Below are positions 17,991 to 27,362 of a stretch of 64,000 bases of DNA, piece after piece (position 1 is the stretch's first letter; each line of letters begins with the position of its first letter). This DNA is from Leptotrichia shahii (lineage in GTDB: Bacteria > Fusobacteriota > Fusobacteriia > Fusobacteriales > Leptotrichiaceae), in assembly GCF_008327825.1 (NCBI RefSeq), contig NZ_AP019827.1, positions 620,001 to 684,000 on the forward strand, given 5' to 3'. The translations under genes and the position numbers were made by a program. The notes beneath the pieces are model-generated. The model saw only the letters and a program-made list of their open reading frames with translations. It ran no database searches and was not told where the DNA came from.

Positions 17991-19337
17991 ATGGAAAATA
18001 ACATTATTCAAAAACTTATAGATGAAAAAAAATATTTTGAAATTAGAAAATATCTAAATGACTTAAATATAGTGGAAGTTTCAGAACTATTAAATCAGTT
18101 TGAATCTTCTGAATTAATAATGATTTTTCGACTACTTTCTAAAAATAGGGCAGCCGATGTATTTTCATATCTGGACAGTGAACATCAGGAAATGATTATT
18201 AAAACCATGACAGATGTGGAAACTAAAAATATATTTGATGAGCTTTATTTTGACGATATTGTCGATATTATTGAAGAAATGCCATCGAATGTGGTAAAAA
18301 AAATATTAAAGAATACTGATGCAAAAGATAGACACACAATAAATCTTTTGTTAAAATATCCAGATAATTCAGCTGGAAGTATTATGACAACTGAATATAT
18401 GGACTTGAAAAAGGATATGACAGCGTCTTCTGCAATTTTTAAAATTAGAGATGTTATGGAAGATATGGCAAATGTCTATACCTGCTATGTGATTGATGAA
18501 GGTAGAAGGCTGGAAGGAGTAATTTCCCTAAAGGAGCTTATTACGAGTAAAGATGATGAGCCAATTCAAGATATTATGAATAAAAATGTAATAAGTGTTC
18601 ATGTAAATGATGATCAGGAAAAGGTTGCGGAAATAATAAAAAAATATAATCTTATCGTACTTCCTGTGACTGATGATGAAAATAGACTTTTAGGAATCAT
18701 TACGATTGATGATGTAATGGATGTTGTGGAACAGGAAGCGACAGAGGATTTTCATAGAATGGCCGGGATTTCGCCTGTGGAGGAGTCTTATTTAAAAACA
18801 AGCGCCTTTACAATGGCAAGACAAAGAATTAGCTGGCTTATCGTGCTTATGATTTCTGCTACATTTACTGGAAGAATTATAAGCAAATATGAAGATGTGC
18901 TGCAGTCTGTAGTTATACTTTCTTCATTTATTCCAATGCTGATGGACACTGGAGGAAATGCAGGCGCACAGTCTTCGACAATTGTAGTCCGTGCTTTGGC
19001 ATTGGGGGAAGTTGATACAAAAGATACTTTTAAAATATTAAAAAAAGAATTTCTTATTTCATTTATAGTAGCTGTTGTTTTAGCGGCAATAAATTTTTTA
19101 AGAATTATAACTTTGACAAAAACACCTTTAAATGTTGCAATGACAGTTTCAGTAACTTTAATTTTTGTAGTTATAATTTCTAAAATAATAGGTGCTTTTT
19201 TACCAGTTATCGCTAAAACTTTTAAAATGGATCCGGCAATAATGGCAGGGCCTTTAATAACAACGATTTTAGATGCGCTTACTCTTACTATTTACTTTAG
19301 ATTTGCAACTATGTTTTTAAGTAATGTTATAAAGTAA
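17991..19337 (+). CDS. mgtE: Mg2+ transporter MgtE, first of two
   Basis: The 448-residue protein has normal MgtE length. An N-terminal helical superhelix domain (about 1-125, with LDSEHQEMII and DDIVDIIEEMP) is followed by two CBS domains (about 130-250, with GIITIDDVMDVVEQEATEDF). The MgtE membrane domain (about 275-448) contains the signature MLMDTGGNAGAQSSTIVVRALALGE. It is a homodimeric Mg2+ channel gated by Mg2+ binding to the cytosolic domains. AGAAAGGAGATAATA precedes the ATG. A second mgtE follows 89 bases later. Confidence 0.95.
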   Translation: MENNIIQKLIDEKKYFEIRKYLNDLNIVEVSELLNQFESSELIMIFRLLSKNRAADVFSYLDSEHQEMIIKTMTDVETKNIFDELYFDDIVDIIEEMPSNVVKKILKNTDAKDRHTINLLLKYPDNSAGSIMTTEYMDLKKDMTASSAIFKIRDVMEDMANVYTCYVIDEGRRLEGVISLKELITSKDDEPIQDIMNKNVISVHVNDDQEKVAEIIKKYNLIVLPVTDDENRLLGIITIDDVMDVVEQEATEDFHRMAGISPVEESYLKTSAFTMARQRISWLIVLMISATFTGRIISKYEDVLQSVVILSSFIPMLMDTGGNAGAQSSTIVVRALALGEVDTKDTFKILKKEFLISFIVAVVLAAINFLRIITLTKTPLNVAMTVSVTLIFVVIISKIIGAFLPVIAKTFKMDPAIMAGPLITTILDALTLTIYFRFATMFLSNVIK

Positions 19338-19426
19338 ATATTTTTATAAAATTTAAGAATATAAAAATTGATTGTCTAATCGAAGTTATATGATAACTAA
19401 TATAAGAAAAATGAGGTGAGAAAAAA

Positions 19427-20776
19427 GTGAAAAAAATAAAAAGAATAATTGAAGATCTTTTGAAGGAAAAAAAATATTTTGAAATAAAAAAAGAATTAGA
19501 TAAATTAAATGCAGTTGAAATTTCAGATGTGATAAACTTATTTAAACTGCCAGAGCTTGTAATAATGATTTTTAGACTTTTAAAAAAAGATAAAGCAGCG
19601 GATGTATTTTCATATTTGGACAGCGAACATCAGGAAATGATTATTCATGCTTCAACTGATGTTGAAACACGGGAAATATTTGATGAGCTGTATTTTGACG
19701 ATATTGTCGACATTATCGAGGAAATGCCATCGGATATTGTAAAAAAAATCTTGAAAAATACAGATAGAAAAGATAGACACTTGATAAATCAGCTTCTAAA
19801 ATATCCAGATAATTCAGCTGGAAGCATTATGACGACTGAATATGTGGATTTTCAGAAAAATATGACAGTTCAAGAGGCGATAGGACAGCTTAAAAAAACT
19901 GGAAAAGACAAGGAAAATATTTATACTTGCTATGTTACTGACAAAAACGGGAAATTGGAAGGCGTACTCTCACTAAAGGAATTGATTTCTAAAAAGGACA
20001 ATACTGTAATTGAAAATATTATGAATACAAATTTTTTAAGTGTAAATACAAATGATGATCAGGAAAAAGTTGCAGATTTATTTAAAAAGTATGATTTTAT
20101 CGTTATGCCAGTTGTTGACTACGAAAATAGGCTTTTGGGAATAATTACAGTGGATGACGTTCTGGATGTTGTGGATCAGGAAGTTACGGAAGATTTTCAT
20201 AGAATGGCTGGAATTACTTCGCCTACAGATGATTCCTATTTAAAAACAAGTGTCTTTACGATGGCAAGACAAAGAATCGGGTGGCTTGCAGTTCTTATGA
20301 TTTCCGACACAATTTCAGGAAATATAATACAAGGTTATGAAAAAGTTCTGGCAAAGTCTATTATTTTAACCGCATTTATTCCAATGCTTATGTCAAGTGG
20401 TGGAAACGTTGGTTCACAATCTTCAACGGTGGTAATCCGTTCTCTTGCACTTGGAGAAATTTCTCCAAAAGATGCCTTTAAGGTGATTAAAAAGGAATTT
20501 TCAATTGGAATAATGGTATCAGTAGTTTTGGCGCTATTAAATTTTATAAGACTTGTAACACTTGAAAAAACTAATTTTATAATTGCTTTTGTCGTTTCAT
20601 TGACACTTGTATTTACAGTAATTATTTCAAAGCTGGTTGGAGCATTGCTTCCGCTTGGGGCAAAAATTGTGAAGGCTGATCCAGCGGTTATGGCGACACC
20701 TTTGATAACAACGATTTCAGATGCTGTGACGCTTATAATTTATTTTAATTTTGCAACAATGTTTTTAAAACTTTAG
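19427..20776 (+). CDS. mgtE: Mg2+ transporter MgtE, second of two
   Basis: The 449-residue paralogue has the same architecture as its neighbour: N domain, two CBS domains, and a membrane domain with MLMSSGGNVGSQSSTVVIRSLALGE. It starts with GTG after GAGGTGAG. The pore signature differs at a few positions (SSGGNVGSQ versus DTGGNAGAQ), so the two channels may differ in conductance or regulation. No separate promoter or terminator is visible between them, so they probably share one transcript. Confidence 0.93.
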   Translation: MKKIKRIIEDLLKEKKYFEIKKELDKLNAVEISDVINLFKLPELVIMIFRLLKKDKAADVFSYLDSEHQEMIIHASTDVETREIFDELYFDDIVDIIEEMPSDIVKKILKNTDRKDRHLINQLLKYPDNSAGSIMTTEYVDFQKNMTVQEAIGQLKKTGKDKENIYTCYVTDKNGKLEGVLSLKELISKKDNTVIENIMNTNFLSVNTNDDQEKVADLFKKYDFIVMPVVDYENRLLGIITVDDVLDVVDQEVTEDFHRMAGITSPTDDSYLKTSVFTMARQRIGWLAVLMISDTISGNIIQGYEKVLAKSIILTAFIPMLMSSGGNVGSQSSTVVIRSLALGEISPKDAFKVIKKEFSIGIMVSVVLALLNFIRLVTLEKTNFIIAFVVSLTLVFTVIISKLVGALLPLGAKIVKADPAVMATPLITTISDAVTLIIYFNFATMFLKL

Positions 20777-20888
20777 TAAATATAAACAAAAGCAGTTTAT
20801 AAGTAATGTAAATCTAATGAAATACTGGATATATCTATATATATTTTATGGTATAATATAGTAAATTTTTAAGGAGGAAAGTAATCTT

Positions 20889-21419
20889 ATGAAGGTTAAA
20901 ATATTAATTTTATTAAGTATGCTTCTATTTGTAGTAAGCTGTGGAACTCATCCAGCACAAAAGGAATTTGAGAGACAAATGAAAGTAATACAGTCAGGAA
21001 ATTTATCAAAATTTGGTAAAGCAGGAGGAGATGTAGCTATTATTTTGGATCAGTTTAGTAAAATGTATGGTGAAGGAATGAAAAAGATAACTTACAAAAT
21101 TAATAAAGTTGAAGCAAAAGGAGATACAGCTACAATTAACGTTACTATAAAATCTCCAGATTTGAAACCATATATGCCAGAGCTTCAAAGTAGAATGTCT
21201 GAAAAACTTTCAAAAGCTATGCCAAAAAATAATGAGGAATTACAAACCCAAATATCAGAACTTGGGAAAAAATTTTTTAATGAAAAATTTAGTAGCAAAG
21301 ACCTGAAATATACAGAAAAGACTTTAGATGTTAAGTATGTAAAAAATGGAAAAGAATGGGAAATGAGCGATGAAAATGAAGAATTTTTCAAAATCTTAAC
21401 TTTTGGGCTTATGAACTAG
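20889..21419 (+). CDS. Envelope lipoprotein, DUF4878/DUF5105-like
   Basis: The 176-residue product has a signal peptide and lipobox VVSC (Cys near residue 18). The mature domain has the helix plus beta-sheet pattern of NTF2-like DUF4878/DUF5105 lipoproteins (ITYKINKVEAKGDTATINV, then VKYVKNGKEWEMS). It should be anchored to a membrane; its role is unknown. TATAAT at 20852-20857 and AAGGAGGAAAG precede the ATG, and a strong terminator follows. Confidence 0.7.
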   Translation: MKVKILILLSMLLFVVSCGTHPAQKEFERQMKVIQSGNLSKFGKAGGDVAIILDQFSKMYGEGMKKITYKINKVEAKGDTATINVTIKSPDLKPYMPELQSRMSEKLSKAMPKNNEELQTQISELGKKFFNEKFSSKDLKYTEKTLDVKYVKNGKEWEMSDENEEFFKILTFGLMN

Positions 21420-21434
21420 TTTAAATAAAAAAGA

Positions 21435-21470
21435 AGAAGTTACTTTAACTCAGATAACTTCTTTTTTTTT
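21435..21470 (+). terminator. Rho-independent terminator
   Basis: AGAAGTTA pairs with TAACTTCT (21455-21462), followed by a long T-run. Confidence 0.85.
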
Positions 21471-21526
21471 GAAAACAAAATTTTTAGCAAGGGCAAAAAT
21501 TTCTTATCAGAAAACAAATCAAATTA

Positions 21527-21973
21527 TTATAAGTTAGTAAATATCGTAAACTCTCTAAGTTCATTTTCTTTAAGTGTATCTGGGTGCTTTTTAAATTGAA
21601 TTTTTCTAAAAGATTCTGTTATATCAAATTCTGAAAGAAAATATATGTGCAATTCAAATTTTGTCTGTGTGCTGCAAATCCAAATCGTTCCTTTTGATAA
21701 ATCTGTAAATGCGTAACCGATACTGTTGCTTTTCTTCCATTTGAAAATCTGATTTTTTGGAACTGGAAGTCTTGACATTCTTCGGTTAATTTCCTTGCTA
21801 ACTATATTTTCACAGGCATTAGTGCCAAAAACTATAGAAGATGAAATTACAAAACAGATACCAATAACAAATATTCCAAGTTTTAAAAGAACTGGTGTTG
21901 ATATACAGGCTAAAAAAATCAGAAATCTTGCTGTATAAGCTAATTTTATATATTTATAATTTTTTATAATCAT
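21527..21973 (-). CDS. Small membrane protein coupled to the J-domain gene
   Basis: The 148-residue product has two adjacent N-terminal hydrophobic segments (about residues 13-50) and a soluble C-terminal domain, with no family recognised. Its ATG overlaps the stop of the upstream J-domain gene (TAATG), implying translational coupling. That suggests it works with the J-domain membrane protein. Confidence 0.65.
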   Translation of the reverse strand: MIIKNYKYIKLAYTARFLIFLACISTPVLLKLGIFVIGICFVISSSIVFGTNACENIVSKEINRRMSRLPVPKNQIFKWKKSNSIGYAFTDLSKGTIWICSTQTKFELHIYFLSEFDITESFRKIQFKKHPDTLKENELREFTIFTNL

Positions 21974-22707
21974 TATCCTTTTCTCCTTTGCATTAGATAA
22001 TATTCCAATTGGTTATCTAGAAATTCCTTTACCATATTTAATTCTTGAGCTTTAGCATTAGCAGTTTGATCCGAATTTCTATCTGGATGCACTTTTTTTA
22101 TTTCCCTTCTGTATGCTTTTTTTATTACATCCTCATTTATTTCTCCATTTTTATCAATTTTCAAAATATCTAGATATTCTTCAAATTTCTGAATAATTCC
22201 TCCATCATTTGTATTTTGATAATCAAAACGTGAATTGCTGTTGTCTTGTTTTTTATTTTGCTGTCTTGAATACTCTTGATATTGCTGCCATTTTTGAGAT
22301 TGTTCTTTCCAGTACTGCTGTTCTTTGTATTGCTGTTTTTGATATTCTTCTTGAGCTTTTTTTCTTCTTTCATATTCTTGATTTTTTACATTTTCATACC
22401 ACTTTTCATAATTTTTATAAATTCTTTTGTTTTCTCCTCTTTCATTTAAAAGAATTCCTACAATAAAATTCAAAAATGCTGGGATGAATTTAAAAATTAG
22501 AAAAACTGCACAAGCAATTAAAACGTAAATAAGAACACCTAAAAGCCAGCTCCAATTTCCAGCAAAAATAAAAGCAAGAAGAGCAAAAAATACTAAAATT
22601 GGCAATATCATGTAAAATCCTATAGCCATTATTGTCAATGAAATTAAACTACATAATTCAGCAATTTCACTTAATACAAACTGTATTAATCTTATTAAGG
22701 TTTTCAC
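21973..22707 (-). CDS. Membrane-anchored J-domain protein
   Basis: The 244-residue product has two or three hydrophobic segments at the N-terminus (residues 1-90). A Gln/Lys/Glu-rich, probably coiled-coil stretch follows (about 100-150), then a C-terminal J domain with the key HPD motif (VHPDRNSDQTANAKAQELN). The J domain should recruit and stimulate DnaK at the membrane. No zinc-finger or substrate domain of classical DnaJ is present. The stop overlaps the start of the next gene. Confidence 0.8.
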   Translation of the reverse strand: MKTLIRLIQFVLSEIAELCSLISLTIMAIGFYMILPILVFFALLAFIFAGNWSWLLGVLIYVLIACAVFLIFKFIPAFLNFIVGILLNERGENKRIYKNYEKWYENVKNQEYERRKKAQEEYQKQQYKEQQYWKEQSQKWQQYQEYSRQQNKKQDNSNSRFDYQNTNDGGIIQKFEEYLDILKIDKNGEINEDVIKKAYRREIKKVHPDRNSDQTANAKAQELNMVKEFLDNQLEYYLMQRRKG

Positions 22708-22739
22708 TATTTTCCTCCTTTTAGAATTTCACATCTATA

Positions 22740-22832
22740 CTAAACCTCTTTTAAAAAATAGAAATTATATTTCATAATGTTTACTAAATAAGGAGTCTTG
22801 GCTTCTTGTAAAGAAATTTATAACTATTCTGC
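22740..22832. repeat. Degenerate family-1 palindromic repeat
   Basis: TAAACCTCTTTT at the left and AAGGAGTCTTGGCTTCTTGT in the middle resemble the ends and core of the family-1 repeat. The right end is not clear. Confidence 0.4.
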
Positions 22833-23022
22833 TGTTTAAATGGGAAATAGCATTAAATAGTATTTATTTAAAGAGAATTTAAAATTTCTTATTTTCAAAT
22901 AAAAAATATTTTTGATTTTTAAAAAAATTTAGTATTAAAAAAATTCTTAAATTAATAGTATTTTACTCAATTATAAATTGAATGTCAACCTTTTATATTT
23001 TTTATAAATACAGTAAAAAAAT

Positions 23023-23174
23023 GGGGCTATCTTACAAAATAAATAAAATTCCAGAATCATAAATTTTATATATTTTACTATATTTATAGAATCAATAAAA
23101 ATAGTATCTATTGATCTTTAAAAATATATAATATTTATGTTAGTAAAATTATTTTTAAATTATAAGACAGCTCC
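23023..23174. repeat. Candidate MITE with 15-bp inverted ends
   Basis: GGGGCTATCTTACAA at 23023-23037 and TTATAAGACAGCTCC at 23160-23174 are inverted repeats with 12 of 15 positions matching. The 152-bp interior is AT-rich and has no ORF. No transposase with such ends is in the window. Confidence 0.5.
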
Positions 23175-23203
23175 ATCGTATACTAAATTATAAATTTTTT
23201 AGA

Positions 23204-23222
23204 AAGAAGTCAAGACTTCTTG
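23204..23222. terminator. Palindrome at the 3' side of the reductase gene
   Basis: AAGAAGTC-AA-GACTTCTT is a perfect inverted repeat. Its CAAGACTTCTTG core resembles the family-1 repeat core. It lies 30 bases past the end of the minus-strand reductase and may act as its terminator. Confidence 0.45.
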
Positions 23223-23253
23223 TTAGTAATTAATTAAAGTAAATACAATAAAA

Positions 23254-24237
23254 TTAATATTTTGTAATTAAATAATCAAATGCTCCAAGTGCTGCTTTTG
23301 CCCCTTCTCCCATTGCAATGATTATTTGTTTTTGCTTGATATTTGTAACATCTCCTGCTGCGAAGATTCCTGCTGCGGAAGTTGAGTTGTTTTCAGGATT
23401 GATTATAATTTCTCCAATTTTGTTTGTTTCAACTAAATCTTTTACGACTTCACTTCTAGGTGATAATCCCACTTCTACAAACATTCCTTCCACATTTAAT
23501 ATTTTTTCTTCTTCAGTTTCTCGGCTTTTGTAAACGATGTTTTCCACAAATTCATTTCCATTTACTTTAGTAGTTGCAGAATTTAAAATTACTTTTATAT
23601 TCGATTGTTCAGCCAGTTTTTCCTGTAAAACTTTATCAGCCTTTAATTCAGGCATAAATTCAATTAATGTAACTGATTTTGCAATTCCAGATAAATCAAG
23701 AGCCGCTTCAACACCTGAATTTCCGCCACCGATTACAGCAACATCCAGTCCTTTGTAGAAAGGCCCGTCACAAGTTGAGCAGTAATGTACCCCTTTTCCA
23801 ACATATTCGGCTTCTCCTGGAATATTAAGACTTCTTGGTTTTGCTCCAGTTGCCATAATAACTGTTTTTGTCTTGTAACTTTTTCCATCATCAGTTACCA
23901 AAATTTTATCTTTTCCATCTTCCTTTATTTCTTTTACCAAATGTCCTTCTTTAAATGCAATTTCATATTCCTTCAGATGTTTTTCCAAAGTTTGGGCAAA
24001 TTTAGCTCCAGTTGTCGAAATAGTTCCAATAATATTTTCAATTTCATTTGTATCAAGAACTTGTCCTCCAATTTTCACACCAATCATTGCCACATTAAGA
24101 CCTTTTCTAGCTGCATAAATTGCCGCTGAAACAGCTGCAGGTCCAGAACCTACTACGGTTACATCGTAAAGTTTATTTTCATCAATTTTTGCCAGTTTTC
24201 CTTCATCTAAAGCCCCAAGATTTAAACTAAAATCCAT
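23254..24237 (-). CDS. Thioredoxin-reductase-like flavoprotein, AhpF-type
   Basis: The 327-residue FAD/NAD(P)H disulfide reductase has an FAD-binding motif (VTVVGSGPAAVSAAIYAAR). It also has the redox-active dithiol YCSTCDGPFYKG (CxxC), a second nucleotide-binding motif (AVIGGGNSGVEAALDLSG), and the C-terminal FAD contact (GIFAAGDVTNIKQKQIIIA). The CDGPF-KG, GVEAALDL and IIIAMGEGAKA stretches are closer to the C-terminal half of AhpF than to TrxB. The N-terminal double thioredoxin domain of AhpF is missing, so a separate thioredoxin-like partner would be needed to pass electrons to a peroxiredoxin. No ahpC is in the window. Confidence 0.85.
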   Translation of the reverse strand: MDFSLNLGALDEGKLAKIDENKLYDVTVVGSGPAAVSAAIYAARKGLNVAMIGVKIGGQVLDTNEIENIIGTISTTGAKFAQTLEKHLKEYEIAFKEGHLVKEIKEDGKDKILVTDDGKSYKTKTVIMATGAKPRSLNIPGEAEYVGKGVHYCSTCDGPFYKGLDVAVIGGGNSGVEAALDLSGIAKSVTLIEFMPELKADKVLQEKLAEQSNIKVILNSATTKVNGNEFVENIVYKSRETEEEKILNVEGMFVEVGLSPRSEVVKDLVETNKIGEIIINPENNSTSAAGIFAAGDVTNIKQKQIIIAMGEGAKAALGAFDYLITKY

Positions 24238-24381
24238 TTTTTATACCTCCAAATTTTATTTATACAAATTTATTTAATTTTGTAATCATTACAATTTATT
24301 TTAATACAAATTTTTAAAATTGTCAATATTTAAATTTTTAATTTGATCCTAAGGAATGAATTTTTAAAGAAAATTCAATAT

Positions 24382-24470
24382 TAGACTTGTTTGGAAACTA
24401 TATGTATTTAGAATATAATAAAACAAATATTTTGAAACAAGGGAGTCTTGATTCCTTGTGAAATAAAAAA
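24382..24470. repeat. Family-1 palindromic repeat, partial
   Basis: It starts TAGACTTGTTTGGAAACTATATG and keeps the interior and a core (ACAAGGGAGTCTTGATTCCTTGT). The right terminal repeat has decayed. It lies between the reductase and rapZ genes, upstream of the rapZ promoter. Confidence 0.65.
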
Positions 24471-24527
24471 TTAAAAAAAATATAAAAATTTTGTCTATCA
24501 AAAATTATTTATATTTGTCTGGAGATA

Positions 24528-24536
24528 TGCTATAAT
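24528..24536 (+). promoter_or_regulatory. Extended -10 promoter of rapZ
   Basis: TGC-TATAAT (24531-24536) is an extended -10. The -35 (TTTATA, 17 bp away) is poor. It lies about 50 bases before rapZ. Confidence 0.6.
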
Positions 24537-24588
24537 AATTTCAAGGGAAATTAGAGAAGTAAATTTATTTTTTAAAGAGGAATTTTTT

Positions 24589-25464
24589 ATGGATAAGATG
24601 AAAAAAGAATTAGTTATAATAACTGGAATGAGTGGAGCTGGGAAATCTGAGGCGATGAAATTTTTTGAGGATAGGGAATATTTTTGTATTGACAATTTTC
24701 CTATTAATTTGTTTCAGTATTTGAATGAAATATTTATTAGCAGTGGAAAAAGAAATCAGGTGGCAATAGCAATAGACGTTAGAAATCAGGAATTTATCGA
24801 ACAGTTGACAAAACAGCTGGAAATATTGGACAAAGAGGAAATATCTCATACTATGATCTATCTAGATGCAAGAACAGATGTTTTACTAAGTAGATATGAG
24901 CTTTCCAGAAGAAAGCACCCATTGAATATGTATGACACGCTGCTTGCCAATATAAAGGCAGAACGTAAAATTATAAAGGATTTTATGGTAAAAGCTGATT
25001 TGGTAATTGATACTAGTACATTGACAGTGAAGAAGTTGCAGGAAATTTTAGAAAAGGAATTTTCAGGGCAAAGAAAAAAAATAAGTGTTAATTTAACTTC
25101 CTTTGGATTTAAATATGGAATTCCTTTGGATTTACATTTAATGTTTGATTTACGATTTTTGCCAAATCCTTATTATATTGATAATTTAAAAAATAAAACT
25201 GGAAATCATAAGGAAGTGCAAGATTACGTTATGGGGCTTCCAGAAAGTCAGGAGTTTTATAAAATGCTTTTAAATATGCTTTTGTACTTAATTCCAAAAT
25301 ATGAAAAGGAAGGAAAATCACATTTACGTATAGGGATCGGATGTTCAGGCGGACAGCATCGTTCGGCTACTTTTGTAAATAAACTTTATGATGATCTTTC
25401 ACAAAAAATAGATTATCATATTGGAAAATTTCATAGGGAAGTGGGAGATAAAAAGGAAATTTAG
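24589..25464 (+). CDS. rapZ: RapZ/YvcJ family nucleotide-binding protein
   Basis: The 291-residue product has normal RapZ length. The N-terminal P-loop reads ITGMSGAGKSEAM and is followed by DREYFCIDNFP, a family hallmark. The C-terminal domain has FGFKYGIPLD, DLRFLPNPY and IGCSGGQHRSATF. In Proteobacteria RapZ is an RNase E adaptor for GlmS control; in Firmicutes the homologue YvcJ is linked to competence and growth. Which applies here is unknown. uvrC follows after 48 bases and is likely cotranscribed. Confidence 0.93.
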   Translation: MDKMKKELVIITGMSGAGKSEAMKFFEDREYFCIDNFPINLFQYLNEIFISSGKRNQVAIAIDVRNQEFIEQLTKQLEILDKEEISHTMIYLDARTDVLLSRYELSRRKHPLNMYDTLLANIKAERKIIKDFMVKADLVIDTSTLTVKKLQEILEKEFSGQRKKISVNLTSFGFKYGIPLDLHLMFDLRFLPNPYYIDNLKNKTGNHKEVQDYVMGLPESQEFYKMLLNMLLYLIPKYEKEGKSHLRIGIGCSGGQHRSATFVNKLYDDLSQKIDYHIGKFHREVGDKKEI

Positions 25465-25512
25465 TTTTACTTAATTTATATAATTAAAAGGAAAGAATAA
25501 AAAGATACGAAA

Positions 25513-27324
25513 ATGGAAGAAGAAATAAAGACAGAAAAAATAGAAAAAGAAATAAAATCGCCAGTTAAATATAAGGATATTCCCACAAATCCAGGAGTTT
25601 ACCTGATGAAAAATGAGCGAGGAAAGATTATTTATGTGGGAAAGGCAAAAAATTTGCAAAATAGGGTAAAATCTTATTTTACAAATGTAAATTCGCATAA
25701 TCAAAAAACGCTGGAATTGGTTAAAAATATTAGGGATATTGAGTTTTTTATCTGTAAATCAGAAGTTGAGGCACTTATTCTGGAAAATAATCTGATAAAA
25801 AAGAATAAGCCAAAATATAATATTTTGTTAAAGGATGAAAAGACTTATCCGTATATAAAGTTTACAAAGGAAAAATTTCCAAAGGTGGAAATTGTGAGAA
25901 GTACAAAAAAATTAAATGAGAATGCCGAATATTTTGGGCCTTACCCAATGGGAATATTTTTTGCAATGAAGTCGCTTATTAAAATATTTCCTGTTCGAGA
26001 TTGCAACCGAAATATGGACAAAATTACAAAGCCGTGCTTGAAGTATTATATGAAAACTTGCCCTGGACCTTGTAGATACAAAGATATTGAAGATGAATAC
26101 AGTACGAATGTAAGCAATTTCAAAAATTTCTTAAAGGGACATTCTGATAAAGTTCTTGAAATGCTGGAAAATAGGATGAAACAGTTTAGTGATGAAATGG
26201 AATTTGAGCGTGCGATTAACGAGCGTGAAAAATTGGCTGTGTTAAAAAGAATGCTGGAAACACAAATTATCGAGTATAGCAAGGAAATTGACGAGGATGT
26301 GTTTGTATTTGAGGAAAAAAGAGAAAATGTGTTTTTATGTGTGCTGAACATTCGGGAAGGGAAGGTTATTAATAAAAATCACATAATAATTTCAATGGAA
26401 AGAAGTCAAGAGGAAAGTCTTTTTGAGCGGTTGATTACTTCATATTATGAAAAAAGGAATATTCCAAAGCATATTATTTGTGATGAACGATTTGTGCAAA
26501 GTGAATTTTTGATAAAGGAATGGGCAAAAATTGAAAAACATAAGGAAGTAAAACTTCATTTTCCAAAGATTAATAGCCGAAGATTGCAGCTTTTAGAAAT
26601 GGGATATTTGAACTTACGGGAAGAAGTTGATAAATATTATAGAAAACGGCGTATGGTTCAGGAAGGGTTGCGAAATTTGAAAAAAGAACTGCGATTAAAA
26701 AGTTTGCCTCATAGAATTGATTGCTTTGATATTTCAAATATTCAAGGGAAAGATGCGGTTGCGGCAATGACTGTAGCTATTGACGGAGAAACAACGCCTA
26801 AGGAATATAGGCATTTTAAAATTACTGTAAAAGATACGCCAGATGATTTTTTGATGATGAGGGAAGCATTAACACGAAGATATTCTAAAATAGAAAACGA
26901 GAAAATGCCCAATCTGATTCTAATTGATGGTGGAAAAGGGCAGCTTGGAGTGGCTGTGGATGTATTGGAAAAACTTGGAAAAATGGAGTATACTGATGTA
27001 ATTGGAATTGCAAAAAGAGAAGAAGAAATTTTTAAAAGTTATGAAAGTGAGCCGTATTTATTTGAAAAAACGGATGAAACGTTAAAGATTTTGCAAAGAT
27101 TAAGAGATGAAGCTCATAGATTTGGAATTACACATCATAGAAAATTGAGAAGTAAGCGGAATGTCAAAAGTGCGTTAGATGGCATTTCTGGAATTGGACC
27201 GAAAAGGAAAAAGGAATTGATAAAAAAATTTGGATTGATAAAAAATATACGGAATGCGACACTTGCGGAACTAATGGAGGTTGTGCCAGAAAATATTGCT
27301 ATTTCTATAAAAGAAAATTTATAA
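25513..27324 (+). CDS. uvrC: UvrABC excinuclease subunit C
   Basis: The 603-residue protein has normal UvrC length. The N-terminal GIY-YIG nuclease (NPGVYLMKNERG, IIYVGKAKNLQNRV) makes the 3' incision. A UVR motif (FERAINEREKLAVLKRML) binds UvrB. The RNase H-like nuclease half (IDCFDISNIQGKDAVAAM, LILIDGGKGQLG) makes the 5' incision. C-terminal helix-hairpin-helix motifs (LDGISGIGPKRKKELIKKFG) bind DNA. A family-1 repeat lies just after the stop. Confidence 0.96.
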   Translation: MEEEIKTEKIEKEIKSPVKYKDIPTNPGVYLMKNERGKIIYVGKAKNLQNRVKSYFTNVNSHNQKTLELVKNIRDIEFFICKSEVEALILENNLIKKNKPKYNILLKDEKTYPYIKFTKEKFPKVEIVRSTKKLNENAEYFGPYPMGIFFAMKSLIKIFPVRDCNRNMDKITKPCLKYYMKTCPGPCRYKDIEDEYSTNVSNFKNFLKGHSDKVLEMLENRMKQFSDEMEFERAINEREKLAVLKRMLETQIIEYSKEIDEDVFVFEEKRENVFLCVLNIREGKVINKNHIIISMERSQEESLFERLITSYYEKRNIPKHIICDERFVQSEFLIKEWAKIEKHKEVKLHFPKINSRRLQLLEMGYLNLREEVDKYYRKRRMVQEGLRNLKKELRLKSLPHRIDCFDISNIQGKDAVAAMTVAIDGETTPKEYRHFKITVKDTPDDFLMMREALTRRYSKIENEKMPNLILIDGGKGQLGVAVDVLEKLGKMEYTDVIGIAKREEEIFKSYESEPYLFEKTDETLKILQRLRDEAHRFGITHHRKLRSKRNVKSALDGISGIGPKRKKELIKKFGLIKNIRNATLAELMEVVPENIAISIKENL

Positions 27325-27362
27325 ATTAAATTTAAAATATTTAGATAAATTATTTTTTCTAA

